NCBI GenBank assembly: GCA_030673895.1
Contig: JAUTCR010000075.1
Location: 1 to 64,000 of the forward strand
Direction: 5' to 3'
From: Verrucomicrobiota bacterium JB023
Lineage (GTDB): Bacteria; Verrucomicrobiota; Verrucomicrobiia; Verrucomicrobiales; Akkermansiaceae
DNA: 64,000 nt
In this document: positions 24,834 through 33,868 of the stretch, piece by piece
Layout: each line of letters starts with the position of its first letter
Numbering within the stretch: the stretch's first letter is position 1
Made by a program: the position numbers and the translations under genes
The notes under the pieces: generated by a model
Database searches by the model: none
What the model was told of the DNA's origin: nothing
Seen by the model: only the letters and a program-made list of their open reading frames with translations

Positions 24834-27011
24834 TCAGTTTCTCACAACCTCAGGCTCGGTGAATAGGGTGTTTGCGTTCAGGACGCCGAATCCGATCGAA
24901 TTGATGCTCGTGACACTCTCGGAGAATGCGCGTTCCTTCGAGACACCGTTGATGGTGGTTCTAATGGTGCGGGCATCCATGTCCAGCTCAAGCTGACAGA
25001 CCAATTCACCATTGGGTTCGATTGGGCTCTGCGTGTCTTCAGTATGCCCGGAAACACCCTCGAAGATGGACAACTTCTTCGCTCCCGTCCAGGCTCCGGC
25101 GAAGATTGAGGACAGAGCCTGCTCATCACTGCTCAACACCACAAAACCGTTCCGTTTGCCCGCTGGGAGATTAAGGGACTTCATTTTCCAAGTGATCGTG
25201 GCCTTACCGCTTAAGATCGGCTCCGACAGTTCCTGCAAAGCGAAGGACGGCTGGCCACTCAGCCTCTTCGCAGGCTGCACCTGATAACCATAAGGGTGTG
25301 AGACAACTCGCGCAGTCCCAGCGAAGCCATTGCTCTCGACGGCCACCGGCTTGGGCTCCTCGGGAATCTTGACCGCAGGGGTGAAGTCCTCGCCCGCAGC
25401 GGGGAGATTCGGTCCTTCCAGTTTCAAGACCATCCCCGGAGCGGAAAGATCTCCCTCATCGCCTGCCGACGTGCCTATGCGGTCAATCAAGGTGCCCGGA
25501 ATAATAAGGCGATGGCCTTCGATCCGGATCTCGTTGCGGATATCCTCCGCGCTCTCGGCCAAGAGATCCTGGGCCCAAACGTGATCCACGCTTTCGATCG
25601 AACCTGCAAATTCTAGCTCCAAGTCCTGATAACGACCGACGATGCCGACCGGTTGCGAGGCATCCTTGACCATGACGCTGACGCGGGCACGCGGCTCGAA
25701 CCAGCGCTTCTCAGAAGAGACCCGTCCTTCCGTCGCAATGCCTGTTGCCCCATTCGGATAAGTGGTTGCACAGACGAAGGGAGTAGGCCCCTCGCTTTCC
25801 ACCTTTGGCAGCGGCATGTTTCTGGCCATGATAGCAGGAGCACTCTGGCTGACCATTTTACCGTAGGTCGCACTGGCCCAAGTGTCCCATTCCGTGAACT
25901 CGCATCGGTCGATGAGTTCTTCTTCCGAAGCCAGATAGACCCCCTCTCCGGCAGGAAAAGCAGGAGCGATACGTGCCCAACGTCCAAAGCGTTCCGCTTC
26001 ATTGGTTCGCTCCTGCATCCGGCGCGGACCGGAAAGCTGGTGATGCAGATCCTTGCCCTGATAGGTCCGTTCATTCCTGTTCGGATGACGTTTACTAGCG
26101 ACGAGGACACCGAGGCCAACGGCGACGTTGCAATCATCTTGCACATTCAATACCGCGCGATACTTGGATTGCTGCTGTGTCTGCTTGAGGATGTCATGGG
26201 TTCGTCGCAGAGTGGTCGACGACATTAACAAAGGTGACGCATCGTAGGTCCGGAACACATCGGTGTTCTGCACCATCTCAAGCATGGCGTTCCTCAACTT
26301 GCCGCCAAAGTCATACACCGAGGGATATGAGCTCAGCTCTTCGTTCCACTTGGGATTGATATTCCCGCCGGCTCCCGTGATGTATTCGAGCATCAACTCG
26401 GGATAAAGCTCCTCCTTGGCTCTCGTTGAGAAGTAGTTGCCCCCGTCGTTGCCGCCATCAATTTTCCAATAGGTGATGCCCGCATATCGGGACCATTCCA
26501 CAAAAGTCCGCGCCTGTTCCTCGGTGATATTGCCGCGCACCCAAAGCCCAAGCGAATTCCAACCGAGGGCTTTGATATCCTCATTAAACTGCTTTAGCCG
26601 CTCTTTGGGATGAAGCTCGGCATAAGGGGGAAAATCGCGAGGATCCGTTATCATGTTGAAGAATGCGGGTCCACCGGCAATCCGCTCCTCTTCCTGCTTG
26701 GTCTGCCAGCCGTGGTCGATGAGGAAGATATAATCCTCACGGCCTCGGGGAAGGTAGCTCGTCGCCCAGCCTTCCTTCGCATCGAAAACTGTCTGGTAGG
26801 TCAATTCCTCCCGTGCCGCCTGATTAGTGACTCCTTTGAGCGATGTCAGGTCGCTTCCACGACCAATCCAGTAATTCTGGGCATACCAAGTGCACCAATA
26901 GTTCGGCGCACTCGCTGGCTCCGATGGGACAAGATTCGGCCTCTCATCGGCGCCAGTCGGAAGCGCCAAGGCGAGAAGTGCCATTGAGATTGATAGGAGT
27001 TTTTTCTTCAT
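24834..27011 (-). CDS. Secreted GH-D-like glycoside hydrolase (alpha-galactosidase-like)
   Basis: A 725-residue secreted protein with signal peptide MKKKLLSISMALLALALPTGA. The first ~350 residues look like a TIM barrel of clan GH-D (families GH27/GH36): IFLIDHGWQTK early, LGLWVRGN, and YWKIDGGND, where Asp185 matches the nucleophile of the KxD motif. Cysteines are few. The middle and C-terminal parts are beta-rich; the last ~150 residues (ATITWKMKSLNLPAGKRNGF onward) resemble a concanavalin/LamG-like sandwich. Substrate is not predictable. ATG at 27011 chosen over the upstream TTG. A second, only distantly similar enzyme lies at 48634. Confidence 0.72.
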   Translation of the reverse strand: MKKKLLSISMALLALALPTGADERPNLVPSEPASAPNYWCTWYAQNYWIGRGSDLTSLKGVTNQAAREELTYQTVFDAKEGWATSYLPRGREDYIFLIDHGWQTKQEEERIAGGPAFFNMITDPRDFPPYAELHPKERLKQFNEDIKALGWNSLGLWVRGNITEEQARTFVEWSRYAGITYWKIDGGNDGGNYFSTRAKEELYPELMLEYITGAGGNINPKWNEELSSYPSVYDFGGKLRNAMLEMVQNTDVFRTYDASPLLMSSTTLRRTHDILKQTQQQSKYRAVLNVQDDCNVAVGLGVLVASKRHPNRNERTYQGKDLHHQLSGPRRMQERTNEAERFGRWARIAPAFPAGEGVYLASEEELIDRCEFTEWDTWASATYGKMVSQSAPAIMARNMPLPKVESEGPTPFVCATTYPNGATGIATEGRVSSEKRWFEPRARVSVMVKDASQPVGIVGRYQDLELEFAGSIESVDHVWAQDLLAESAEDIRNEIRIEGHRLIIPGTLIDRIGTSAGDEGDLSAPGMVLKLEGPNLPAAGEDFTPAVKIPEEPKPVAVESNGFAGTARVVSHPYGYQVQPAKRLSGQPSFALQELSEPILSGKATITWKMKSLNLPAGKRNGFVVLSSDEQALSSIFAGAWTGAKKLSIFEGVSGHTEDTQSPIEPNGELVCQLELDMDARTIRTTINGVSKERAFSESVTSINSIGFGVLNANTLFTEPEVVRN

Positions 27012-27164
27012 TTCCAAGGGATCTGCCGTGAACGAAAGCGGTCAAGCCTCCCTACGCTTGATCGGGGGGACACCTTCCAACGATATCGGGACAAAACCTT
27101 GGACGGTCTCACGCTGATCCCTCCCAGAGCGGGCCCCCGGAATCACCGGAGCGGAGGGTCGGAG

Positions 27165-28430
27165 TCACGAAAGACTGGATGAGAGTTCTTGGGAAAGAGC
27201 CTCTTGGAAAATGTGCCCCATCGCTTGGAGCTCCGCGCGAGTGGAGGCAAGCGGCGGCATCCAAACCACCGTATCAAGAATGGGTCGAGTAAGGAGCCCC
27301 CGTTCCCGCAGGCGCTTGCAGAGCGCTTTTCCTCCCCTACTTGAACCGTCGCCGGCCAGCTCGATTCCCGAAACCATCCCAACCCGCCTGACAGCCTTGA
27401 CTGACGGATGGCTGGAGAGCTGCTTGAGAAGCGCGCCCATCAACTCTCCCTTTTCCCTCACCGAGAGAAGGAAGCCGTCCCTTTGGCAGAGCTCGAGACT
27501 TGCGAGCGCCACCGCGCAGCCGAGCGGATTGGCCGTATAACTATGACCATAGTAGAGAGTCTTCCCCGGCCCCTTGAAATCCTCGTAGATTACCTCCCTC
27601 GTGAGTGTGGCTGCCAGCGGCATGGTGCCTCCAGTCAACCCCTTGGCGAGACAGAGGTAGTCTGGCACGACCTCCTCAAGCTCACAGGCAAAGAGTGCCC
27701 CGGTGCGGCCGAAGCCGGTCATCACCTCATCACAAATCAGATGGGCCCCGTGCTCGTCACACCAGGCGCGCACGCTCTTCAGCATCCCGGTCGGCCAAGG
27801 GGTCATCTCGTTGACTCCCTGGATGACGGGCTCGATCACGACAGCGGCCACATCATCCCCGTCCACGGCGAGGAGACCGGCCAGGCCACCAACCTGCTCC
27901 ACCTCGACGCCCAGGCCTGCGATGGCCTCAAAGAATCGTCCGACCCCGCCCAAGCTGGCCGCACCGAGCGTATCGCCGTGATAGGCATTCTCGAAGGCGA
28001 CCACTTTCCGCCGCTCTTTCTCCCCCCGCATCCAGCGCCATTGCAGTTCCATGCGCAGGGCGACCTCGAGGGCGGTCGAGCCGTTGTCCGAGAAGAAGAC
28101 CCGTTGGAGCGCGCCCCCGGAGAAACTCTTGCTGAGCGTCATGGCCAATTCACTGGCCCGGGCATTGGCCAAGCCCAGATAGGAGGAATGACATAGCGTC
28201 CCCGCCTGTTCACGGAGAGCCTCGACCAAGGCCGGATGACTATGCCCGTGGATATTCGTCCAGATGCTACTATTCCCATCGTAATAGCGACGCCCCTCGG
28301 AATCTTCCAGCCAGACGCCTTCTCCCCGCACGATCACCGGAGAGTCCACGCCTTCCCACAGGCTCTGGTCGGTGAAGGGATGCCAGGCATGCCGCCAGTC
28401 TGCTTCAAGAAGCTCGCGAGTGGATTTCAT
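27165..28430 (-). CDS. bioA: Adenosylmethionine-8-amino-7-oxononanoate aminotransferase
   Basis: A 421-residue class III PLP aminotransferase. BioA converts 7-keto-8-aminopelargonate to 7,8-diaminopelargonate in biotin synthesis, with S-adenosylmethionine as the amino donor. Matches include WHPFTDQSLWEG, DGNSSIWTNIHGHSHP, SDNGSTALEVALRM, YHGDTLGAASLGG, ICDEVMTGFGRTG (Asp234) and the PLP lysine Lys263 in LAKGLTGGTMPLA. PVIQGVNEM and SYTANPLGCA are BioA-like. No other biotin gene is nearby. A small gene lies 63 bp upstream on the same strand. Confidence 0.95.
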   Translation of the reverse strand: MKSTRELLEADWRHAWHPFTDQSLWEGVDSPVIVRGEGVWLEDSEGRRYYDGNSSIWTNIHGHSHPALVEALREQAGTLCHSSYLGLANARASELAMTLSKSFSGGALQRVFFSDNGSTALEVALRMELQWRWMRGEKERRKVVAFENAYHGDTLGAASLGGVGRFFEAIAGLGVEVEQVGGLAGLLAVDGDDVAAVVIEPVIQGVNEMTPWPTGMLKSVRAWCDEHGAHLICDEVMTGFGRTGALFACELEEVVPDYLCLAKGLTGGTMPLAATLTREVIYEDFKGPGKTLYYGHSYTANPLGCAVALASLELCQRDGFLLSVREKGELMGALLKQLSSHPSVKAVRRVGMVSGIELAGDGSSRGGKALCKRLRERGLLTRPILDTVVWMPPLASTRAELQAMGHIFQEALSQELSSSLS

Positions 28431-28493
28431 CGTCTATCGGTTCCGTGGGGGCCGGATTCCTTGGCTCTGGATGGTTCGCCTGATGTGGGACCT

Positions 28494-28760
28494 TCAGTCC
28501 TCCTCCTTCATTTTCTCGAGAACTTTGTCGATGTTCTCGATCAGCTTCCAAGGGCAACGCTTGCGCTGATACTTGCGGAAGAGGACATCGCGCATGGCCT
28601 CCCATTCTTCGCGCTTGATGGGATCGTGGGTCGTCCATTCCTCATCGCCTTTGCGCTGGCTTTCCAATGTCCATCGCCCTCCGTGATGGGTGGCCTTGAA
28701 GAAGATCAGCCCTTCCTCATCCCTATCGCGCCATGTGTGTCGGACCATGAGGGAAGCCAT
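28494..28760 (-). CDS. Small hypothetical protein upstream of bioA
   Basis: An 88-residue, strongly charged protein with many Trp, Lys, Glu and Arg (for example VRHTWRDRDEEGLIFFKA and REEWEAMRDVLFRKYQRKRCPW), ending in a helical KVLEKMKEED. No signal peptide, membrane segment or recognised domain. It is soluble and probably real, since the composition and codon use match its neighbours and it lies 63 bp before bioA on the same strand. Its role is unknown. Confidence 0.72.
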   Translation of the reverse strand: MASLMVRHTWRDRDEEGLIFFKATHHGGRWTLESQRKGDEEWTTHDPIKREEWEAMRDVLFRKYQRKRCPWKLIENIDKVLEKMKEED

Positions 28761-28857
28761 ACCGAGTAATCACGCTGGGGGGAAGTCCTGTTGCAGCGAT
28801 GTCTGCCAGCCACATTTGCCACTTGGAAAGAACCCGATTCAGGCGCAAATTCTCACC

Positions 28858-29535
28858 ATGAAAGTCGTCCTCGCTCTTTTGCTGTTCCTCAATCTCGGCC
28901 TCAGCGCCCAGCAGGTCCACGTGATCCTCTGTGGCGGCCCCGCTCTGCGCAAGTGGGAGGACCTCCGGGTGAAGCCTGACCAGCACGATCGCTATTGGGC
29001 CAACTTCGTCCACTCCACCTCCCTTCGCTCCGACGAATTGCGAAAAGCCTATGGCTATGGCAACAAGCTAATCTGGCTTGTTTACAAGGACGGTTACGTC
29101 ACCCGTGGTCGTGAGGATGGCAAGCCTTACACCACTTGGATCGCCGAGCAGGCGGCCAAGCGGAAGGCGCAACTGGTCTGGATCGACTCCGGGGATGACG
29201 TCTTCCGCCAGATGAACGCGCAACGGCGGGGCTCCATCATCACCTTCGACTTCTTCGGCCATTCCAACAAATACTGCTTCCTCCTCGATTACTCGAACGA
29301 GATCATGGCCTCCTGCAAGGCGTGGATCCACGAGAAGGAGTTGAGTAAGCTCAAGGCCTCCGTGTTTGATCGCAATGCGATCTGCCAATCCTATGGCTGC
29401 CACACGGGGGAATCGATGAGCGCTTATTGGAAGCAATCCACCGGGGTGAGCCTGATTGGGGCGCGGGGAAAGACCGACTACACCTCGCTCTCCAATGGCA
29501 AACTCCCTTTCGTCAATGGCTCTTGGGTCCGATAG
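28858..29535 (+). CDS. Secreted protein with caspase-like His/Cys arrangement
   Basis: A 225-residue secreted protein with signal peptide MKVVLALLLFLNLGLSAQ. Strand-like VHVILCGGP opens the mature part. Two motifs stand out: ITFDFFGHSNKYC with His135 and AICQSYGCHTGESM with Cys181, each directly after a hydrophobic strand, then LIGARGKTDYTS. Clan CD cysteine peptidases (caspases, gingipains, clostripain) place their catalytic His and Cys after consecutive strands with similar spacing, so it could be a small peptidase or a relative of such proteins. I did not recognise a named family. It lies 39 bp before proS on the same strand. Confidence 0.75.
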   Translation: MKVVLALLLFLNLGLSAQQVHVILCGGPALRKWEDLRVKPDQHDRYWANFVHSTSLRSDELRKAYGYGNKLIWLVYKDGYVTRGREDGKPYTTWIAEQAAKRKAQLVWIDSGDDVFRQMNAQRRGSIITFDFFGHSNKYCFLLDYSNEIMASCKAWIHEKELSKLKASVFDRNAICQSYGCHTGESMSAYWKQSTGVSLIGARGKTDYTSLSNGKLPFVNGSWVR

Positions 29536-29574
29536 TTGACTTCCTTCCCAAGCTCAGTAAACCCACCTCCCTTC

Positions 29575-31086
29575 ATGTCTCAAACCGCCATCACCCCGAC
29601 CCGTTCCGCTGACTTTCCCGAGTGGTATCAGCAAGTCATCAAGGCCGCCGACCTCGCCGAGAACTCCGAGACGCGTGGTTGCATGGTCATCAAGCCTTGG
29701 GGCTTCGCCATCTGGGAAGCGATCCAGAAGGACCTTGATGCCCGCTTCAAGGCGACCGGACACGAGAATGCCTACTTTCCGCTCCTGATTCCCTTGGCCT
29801 ACCTTGAGAAGGAAGCCGAACACGCCGAGGGATTCGCGACCGAGTGCGCGGTGGTCACCCATCACCGCCTGGAGGCGCAGAAAGACGAGGAAAGCGGCAA
29901 GACCAAGATGGTTCCCTCCGGTGAATTGACCGAGCCCTACGTCATCCGCCCCACCTCGGAGACCATCATCGGCGCAGCCTTCGCGCGCTGGGTGGAGTCC
30001 TACCGCGACCTGCCCCTCCTCATCAATCAGTGGGCCAACGTGATGCGCTGGGAGATGCGCCCCCGCCTTTTCCTCCGCACTGCGGAGTTCCTCTGGCAAG
30101 AAGGACACACCGCCCATGAGACGGCGGAAGAGGCCGTCACGGAAACCAAGACCATTCACCAGCTCTATGCCGACTTCCTCCGCGACATGCTCGCGGTGCC
30201 TGTCGTGATGGGAGAGAAGACGGAGGCCGAACGCTTCCCAGGCGCGGAGATGACGCTCACCGTCGAGGCCATGGTGCAGGACAAGAAAGCCATCCAGGCC
30301 GGCACCTCCCACTATCTGGGACAGAACTTCGCCAAGGCGCAGAACATCAGCTTCGTCGACGCCAACAATGAGCAGCAATTTGCCCACACCACTTCCTGGG
30401 GGGTCTCTACCCGCTTGGTCGGCACGCTCATCATGGCCCACTCCGATGACGACGGACTGGTCCTCCCCCCCCGCATCGCGCCTCAGCAAATTGTCATCGT
30501 TCCGGTCACCCCCAAGCCGGATACGCGCGACGCGATCATCGACGCCTGCAAGGCTCTGGCTGAAACCCTTCGCTCCCACACCTTCCATGGCGAGCCACTC
30601 CGCGTGAAAGTGGACGACCGCGACCTCGGCGGCGGCCAGAAGAAATGGGAGTGGGTCAAAAAGGGCGTGCCTATCCGGGTCGAAATCGGGCCCCGTGACC
30701 TGGAGAGCCGCAAGGTCGCACTCTCCCGCCGGGATGAGGGAGTCAAGGAGAAGCACTTCATCGACAAAGAAGAATTCATCCGCAAGGTGCAGGACATTCT
30801 GGACTCCATTCACCAGAACCTCCTCAACAATGCATCTAACTTCCGGGACGAGAACACGACTGAGTGCTCCAGCCTCGAGGAGTTCGAGAAGCATTGGAGT
30901 GGCGACAACCCCGGCTGGCTACTGACCCCATGGGCTGGCACGCGCGAGCAAGAGGAAGAGCTCTCCAAGAAGCACAAGATCACCATCCGCTGCCTTCCCC
31001 TCGATGGCCAGGACGGCGCCGAGGAACCTTGCCTGCTGACCGGAACTGCCACCAGCCAGCGAGCCCTCTGGGGCCGCAGCTACTAA
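29575..31086 (+). CDS. proS: Prolyl-tRNA synthetase, archaeal/eukaryotic-type (ProS3)
   Basis: A 503-residue class II tRNA synthetase charging tRNA-Pro. It is of the shorter type without the inserted editing domain. The motifs are YVIRPTSETIIGAAFARW, WEMRPRLFLRTAEFLWQEGH (motif 2) and GVSTRLVGTLIMAHSDD (motif 3), followed by the anticodon-binding domain and the C-terminal domain ending in Tyr (GTATSQRALWGRSY). Such enzymes occur in several bacterial lineages. The ATG at 29575 was chosen since the family starts with a short MSQTAITPTRSADFPEWY-type leader. Confidence 0.96.
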   Translation: MSQTAITPTRSADFPEWYQQVIKAADLAENSETRGCMVIKPWGFAIWEAIQKDLDARFKATGHENAYFPLLIPLAYLEKEAEHAEGFATECAVVTHHRLEAQKDEESGKTKMVPSGELTEPYVIRPTSETIIGAAFARWVESYRDLPLLINQWANVMRWEMRPRLFLRTAEFLWQEGHTAHETAEEAVTETKTIHQLYADFLRDMLAVPVVMGEKTEAERFPGAEMTLTVEAMVQDKKAIQAGTSHYLGQNFAKAQNISFVDANNEQQFAHTTSWGVSTRLVGTLIMAHSDDDGLVLPPRIAPQQIVIVPVTPKPDTRDAIIDACKALAETLRSHTFHGEPLRVKVDDRDLGGGQKKWEWVKKGVPIRVEIGPRDLESRKVALSRRDEGVKEKHFIDKEEFIRKVQDILDSIHQNLLNNASNFRDENTTECSSLEEFEKHWSGDNPGWLLTPWAGTREQEEELSKKHKITIRCLPLDGQDGAEEPCLLTGTATSQRALWGRSY

Positions 31087-31120
31087 TTCTCTCGTTCTCT
31101 CATCCTCTTCGCCCCGCCGC

Positions 31121-31711
31121 ATGAAGTTCCTCGTCTTCACCTTCCTTTCGCTTCTGCTCCTCCCTCTGGGAGCCGACCCCCGTATCGCCACCATCGATAT
31201 GGAGCGTGTCTTTAGCGAATACTTCCGGACGGTGGAGGCGAACGAGGAATTTGCGGCGAAGGAGAAGGCACTTGTTGGGAATTCCCGCTATCAGGCCGTG
31301 CAGGAGATGGATGAGCGCTTGCGGGAGCTGGCGACTCTCATTCGGGACAAGAACAGTTCCAATGAAGCCAAGGCGCAGGCGGCGGAAGAGTTCCAGAGCC
31401 TCAATCTGGAGTATCGCTCGCTGGTCAAAGAATTTCAGGAATTCCTGGAAGCCGAGCGGAAGGTGATTCGCCGAGAGCAGGTCGACAAGCTCGACGAGCT
31501 GATGAAGTCGATCCGTAAGGTGATTGAGGATTATTCCCGCGCCGAGGGGTTCGACCTGGTCTTGGAAACCTCCGGCCAAACCTCTTCGCAGATTCCAACT
31601 GTCGTCTATCTCCGCGATGGCGAGGACATCTCCGGGCCGGTCATTGAACTACTCAATCGGGAGGCTCCAAGCTCCCAGCGCGCGAGCGACGAGGAATCCA
31701 CTGCGGATTAA
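31121..31711 (+). CDS. OmpH/Skp-like periplasmic chaperone
   Basis: A 196-residue secreted protein of the OmpH (Skp) family, periplasmic chaperones that hold unfolded outer-membrane proteins. The signal peptide is MKFLVFTFLSLLLLPLGA. Family start IATIDMERVFSEYFRTVEA is followed by long coiled-coil arms from about residue 45 to 135 (for example FQSLNLEYRSLVKEFQEFLE) and the closing KVIEDYSRAEGFDLVLETSG region with a YLRDGEDISGPVI end, compared with the usual ...DITDEVIKLLN. It lies 34 bp after proS. The last 20 residues are low complexity. Confidence 0.92.
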   Translation: MKFLVFTFLSLLLLPLGADPRIATIDMERVFSEYFRTVEANEEFAAKEKALVGNSRYQAVQEMDERLRELATLIRDKNSSNEAKAQAAEEFQSLNLEYRSLVKEFQEFLEAERKVIRREQVDKLDELMKSIRKVIEDYSRAEGFDLVLETSGQTSSQIPTVVYLRDGEDISGPVIELLNREAPSSQRASDEESTAD

Positions 31712-31874
31712 AGCTCGCGCCGGCTTCTCACCGCTTGCCGGAGCGGTGCACCGAGAAGCGTGAACCTCTTCGCCAAGGAACAGGCCAGCCCATTCTTGGC
31801 CAGATTCCTCGCAGCGGAAGTGGACACATTTTCCCAGTTGGCAAATCCTCTCCTCCGATTAGATTGGCCTTCAC

Positions 31875-32375
31875 ATGGACACTCTTTGGGAAATCCTCCA
31901 ACACCCTGCGACCTGGGGTTTTGCCGCAGGTCTGGTTCTCACCTTCTTCACCTGGAAATCGTCTCTGGGGGCCAAGCGTGAGCTGAGACGCGAAAACAAG
32001 CGCCTGAATGGCGAGCTGAGGGACCTCCAGAATCACCTCAATACCCAGCTCAAGATCAATGCCTCGGGCAATGACTCCATCCAGAAGAAAGTCGATGAGC
32101 TGAAGGAGCAGAATGAGACCCTGCGCGTCAATCTCGCCGCACTTCAGAACAAGCCCGGCCGCAATGAGATGCGCCAGCTGCACACCATGGAATCAGCCGT
32201 CCGCCTGATGCGGGAGCAGGCCCCTGGCTTTGCTTCGGCCTGGGAACAAGCCGTCCGCCAAGCTGAAGCCGAGTATGAGGAATCCGCCAAAGGCCTCAAG
32301 AAGCTCGTCCGGCGAGTTATCTCCCTGCCCGGACCGAGTGAAAATTCCGACGAAAAGGATTCGGACAAGGACTAA
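31875..32375 (+). CDS. Membrane-anchored coiled-coil protein
   Basis: A 166-residue protein with one N-terminal membrane helix (TWGFAAGLVLTFFTW, residues 13-27) and a following long cytoplasmic coiled coil (ELRRENKRLNGELRDLQNHL, then KKVDELKEQNETLRVNLAAL). The C-terminal part is helical and ends in an acidic tail SENSDEKDSDKD. Topology resembles small cell-envelope or division-related coiled-coil proteins, but I recognise no family. A strong terminator follows 20 bp after the stop. Confidence 0.78.
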   Translation: MDTLWEILQHPATWGFAAGLVLTFFTWKSSLGAKRELRRENKRLNGELRDLQNHLNTQLKINASGNDSIQKKVDELKEQNETLRVNLAALQNKPGRNEMRQLHTMESAVRLMREQAPGFASAWEQAVRQAEAEYEESAKGLKKLVRRVISLPGPSENSDEKDSDKD

Positions 32376-32395
32376 TTCTTCGACACAACAATGAG

Positions 32396-32424
32396 AAAGG
32401 CGGCCCGCAAGCCGCCTTTTTTTT
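32396..32424 (+). terminator. Rho-independent terminator
   Basis: AAAGGCGGC (32396-32404) pairs perfectly with GCCGCCTTT (32411-32419) around a 6-base loop, followed by a run of T to 32424. It ends the plus-strand run proS, ompH-like gene and coiled-coil gene, and separates it from the convergent aminopeptidase gene. Confidence 0.9.
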
Positions 32425-32482
32425 GTGCCCCGGTTCCGTCGCTAGCGGGGCTGATAAGCTGAGATGAGTCGATTGCTACGGC

Positions 32483-33586
32483 TTACCAATTCAGCTTCTG
32501 CAATGACTTGGGGAGGAACTTGCCGTTCTTGCGAATCAGCTTCCCATCGAAGTGAATTTCGCCGCCACCATAGTCGGGGCGTTGGATATTGACCAAATCC
32601 CAGTGCACCTGCGAGCGGTTTCCATTATCCGCATCCTCGTAGGCTTGCCCCGGGGTGAGGTGGAAGGAGCCGGCAATCTTCTCGTCAAAGAGGATGTCGC
32701 GCATCGGCTCCTTGATCTCGGGATTGAAGCCCAGCGCGAATTCACCCACATAGCGGGCTCCCGAATCGGAATTGAGAATTGAGTTCAGCGCCTTGGTCTT
32801 CCCACCAGCAGCAGAGGCCTTCACGATTTTTCCCTTCGCGAATTCGAACTTCACTCCGTCGAAAGGAACCCCGCGATAGATGGAAGGAGCATTGTAGGAG
32901 ATGACCCCCTCGATGGAGTCCTTCACCGGAGCGGTGAAGACTTCACCGTCGGGGATGTTGTATTCTCCCCCGCAGATGATGGCGGGGATATCCTTGATGG
33001 AAAATGTAAGATCCGTGCCCGGCCCGGTGATGTGAACTTGGTCCGTGCGCTCCATCAAGCGCTTAAGCGCTCTCATCGGAGGAAGCAGTGCCTTGTAGTT
33101 GAGCAGGCAGACCTTGAAGTAGAAGTCCTCGAATGCCTCGGTGCTCATACCTGCCTGCTGGGCCATGGCGGGATGGGGCCAGCGCAACACACACCAGCGG
33201 GTCTTCTTCACCCGATGGTCGATGACCTTGCGCATGAGTCCGGAGATGAGCTGCATCTTCTTCGAGGGGACATCACTCTGCTCCGCGATGTTGTGGCTTC
33301 CCCGGATGGCGATGTAGGCATCCATATCCTTCATCTCGGTCAGGAGATGCTTGCTGATGATCCGGTATTGCTCCTCGGTGGCTCCGACGGCCATCTCCCG
33401 CGAGAGAGCGGCAGAGTGAAGGCGAACGACAGGGTTTGCCCCTTTCTTCCGGCAAGCGCGCACCAGCGCGACGCCCATCTCTTCCGGCACATCGTAAAGG
33501 TCGAGGAGAACGCTCTCGCCCTTCTTCATCGCTGTGGAGTAGCCCACCAACTGCTGGGCCAACTCATCAAATCTTGGGTCCTTCAT
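32483..33586 (-). CDS. M29 family aminopeptidase
   Basis: A 367-residue metallo-aminopeptidase of family M29 (aminopeptidase T/AmpS), cytoplasmic, releasing N-terminal amino acids. The C-terminal catalytic half carries the metal-binding pattern [13 protein letters not shown] (Glu), [10 protein letters not shown] (Glu), [17 protein letters not shown] (Glu, His, Tyr) and QVHWDLV (His, Asp). The N-terminal half has [16 protein letters not shown] started it at ATG 33586 (MKDPRFDEL), one base after the stop of the small lipoprotein gene. It is the last gene of a six-gene minus-strand run. Confidence 0.92.
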   Translation of the reverse strand: MKDPRFDELAQQLVGYSTAMKKGESVLLDLYDVPEEMGVALVRACRKKGANPVVRLHSAALSREMAVGATEEQYRIISKHLLTEMKDMDAYIAIRGSHNIAEQSDVPSKKMQLISGLMRKVIDHRVKKTRWCVLRWPHPAMAQQAGMSTEAFEDFYFKVCLLNYKALLPPMRALKRLMERTDQVHITGPGTDLTFSIKDIPAIICGGEYNIPDGEVFTAPVKDSIEGVISYNAPSIYRGVPFDGVKFEFAKGKIVKASAAGGKTKALNSILNSDSGARYVGEFALGFNPEIKEPMRDILFDEKIAGSFHLTPGQAYEDADNGNRSQVHWDLVNIQRPDYGGGEIHFDGKLIRKNGKFLPKSLQKLNW

Positions 33587-33587
33587 C

Positions 33588-33809
33588 TTACTCGCCCAGT
33601 TCCTCCATCCGACGGAGCTCCTTGTAATCCCGGATCTCATCGAAACTCCGCTCATCGTAAGATGCCGCCGGAGGTGTCGTGTTGGCATCGAGCGAGCGCC
33701 CCATGACTGAATTGTCAAATGCGCCGCCGCCTGCGGTGCGCTCATGAACGGGAGCACAAGCCATCGGAAGTAAAAGCAAGAATGCCGAGAAAAGGGTGAG
33801 ACGATTCAC
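33588..33809 (-). CDS. Small lipoprotein of unknown function
   Basis: A 73-residue protein starting with GTG at 33809. The start [20 protein letters not shown] is a lipoprotein signal with the lipobox PMAC. The mature part is polar and ends [17 protein letters not shown], probably helical. No family recognised. It lies 59 bp downstream of the thioredoxin-like lipoprotein gene and one base before the aminopeptidase start, so it sits inside the same operon. Confidence 0.72.
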   Translation of the reverse strand: MNRLTLFSAFLLLLPMACAPVHERTAGGGAFDNSVMGRSLDANTTPPAASYDERSFDEIRDYKELRRMEELGE

Positions 33810-33868
33810 GGACTCCTTATCCACAGAATCGGCAGATAGCACAAGCCCTGGCGGCACAAATGACAGCC

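Noticed and set aside
29554-30894. 446-codon minus-strand open frame inside proS
   Set aside because: Antisense shadow produced by codon bias; the plus strand encodes all ProRS motifs.
31724-31758. Hairpin after the OmpH-like gene as a terminator
   Set aside because: The interrupted stem (CTTCTC/GAGAAG and ACCGC/GCGGT) has no T run, so I could not support a terminator.
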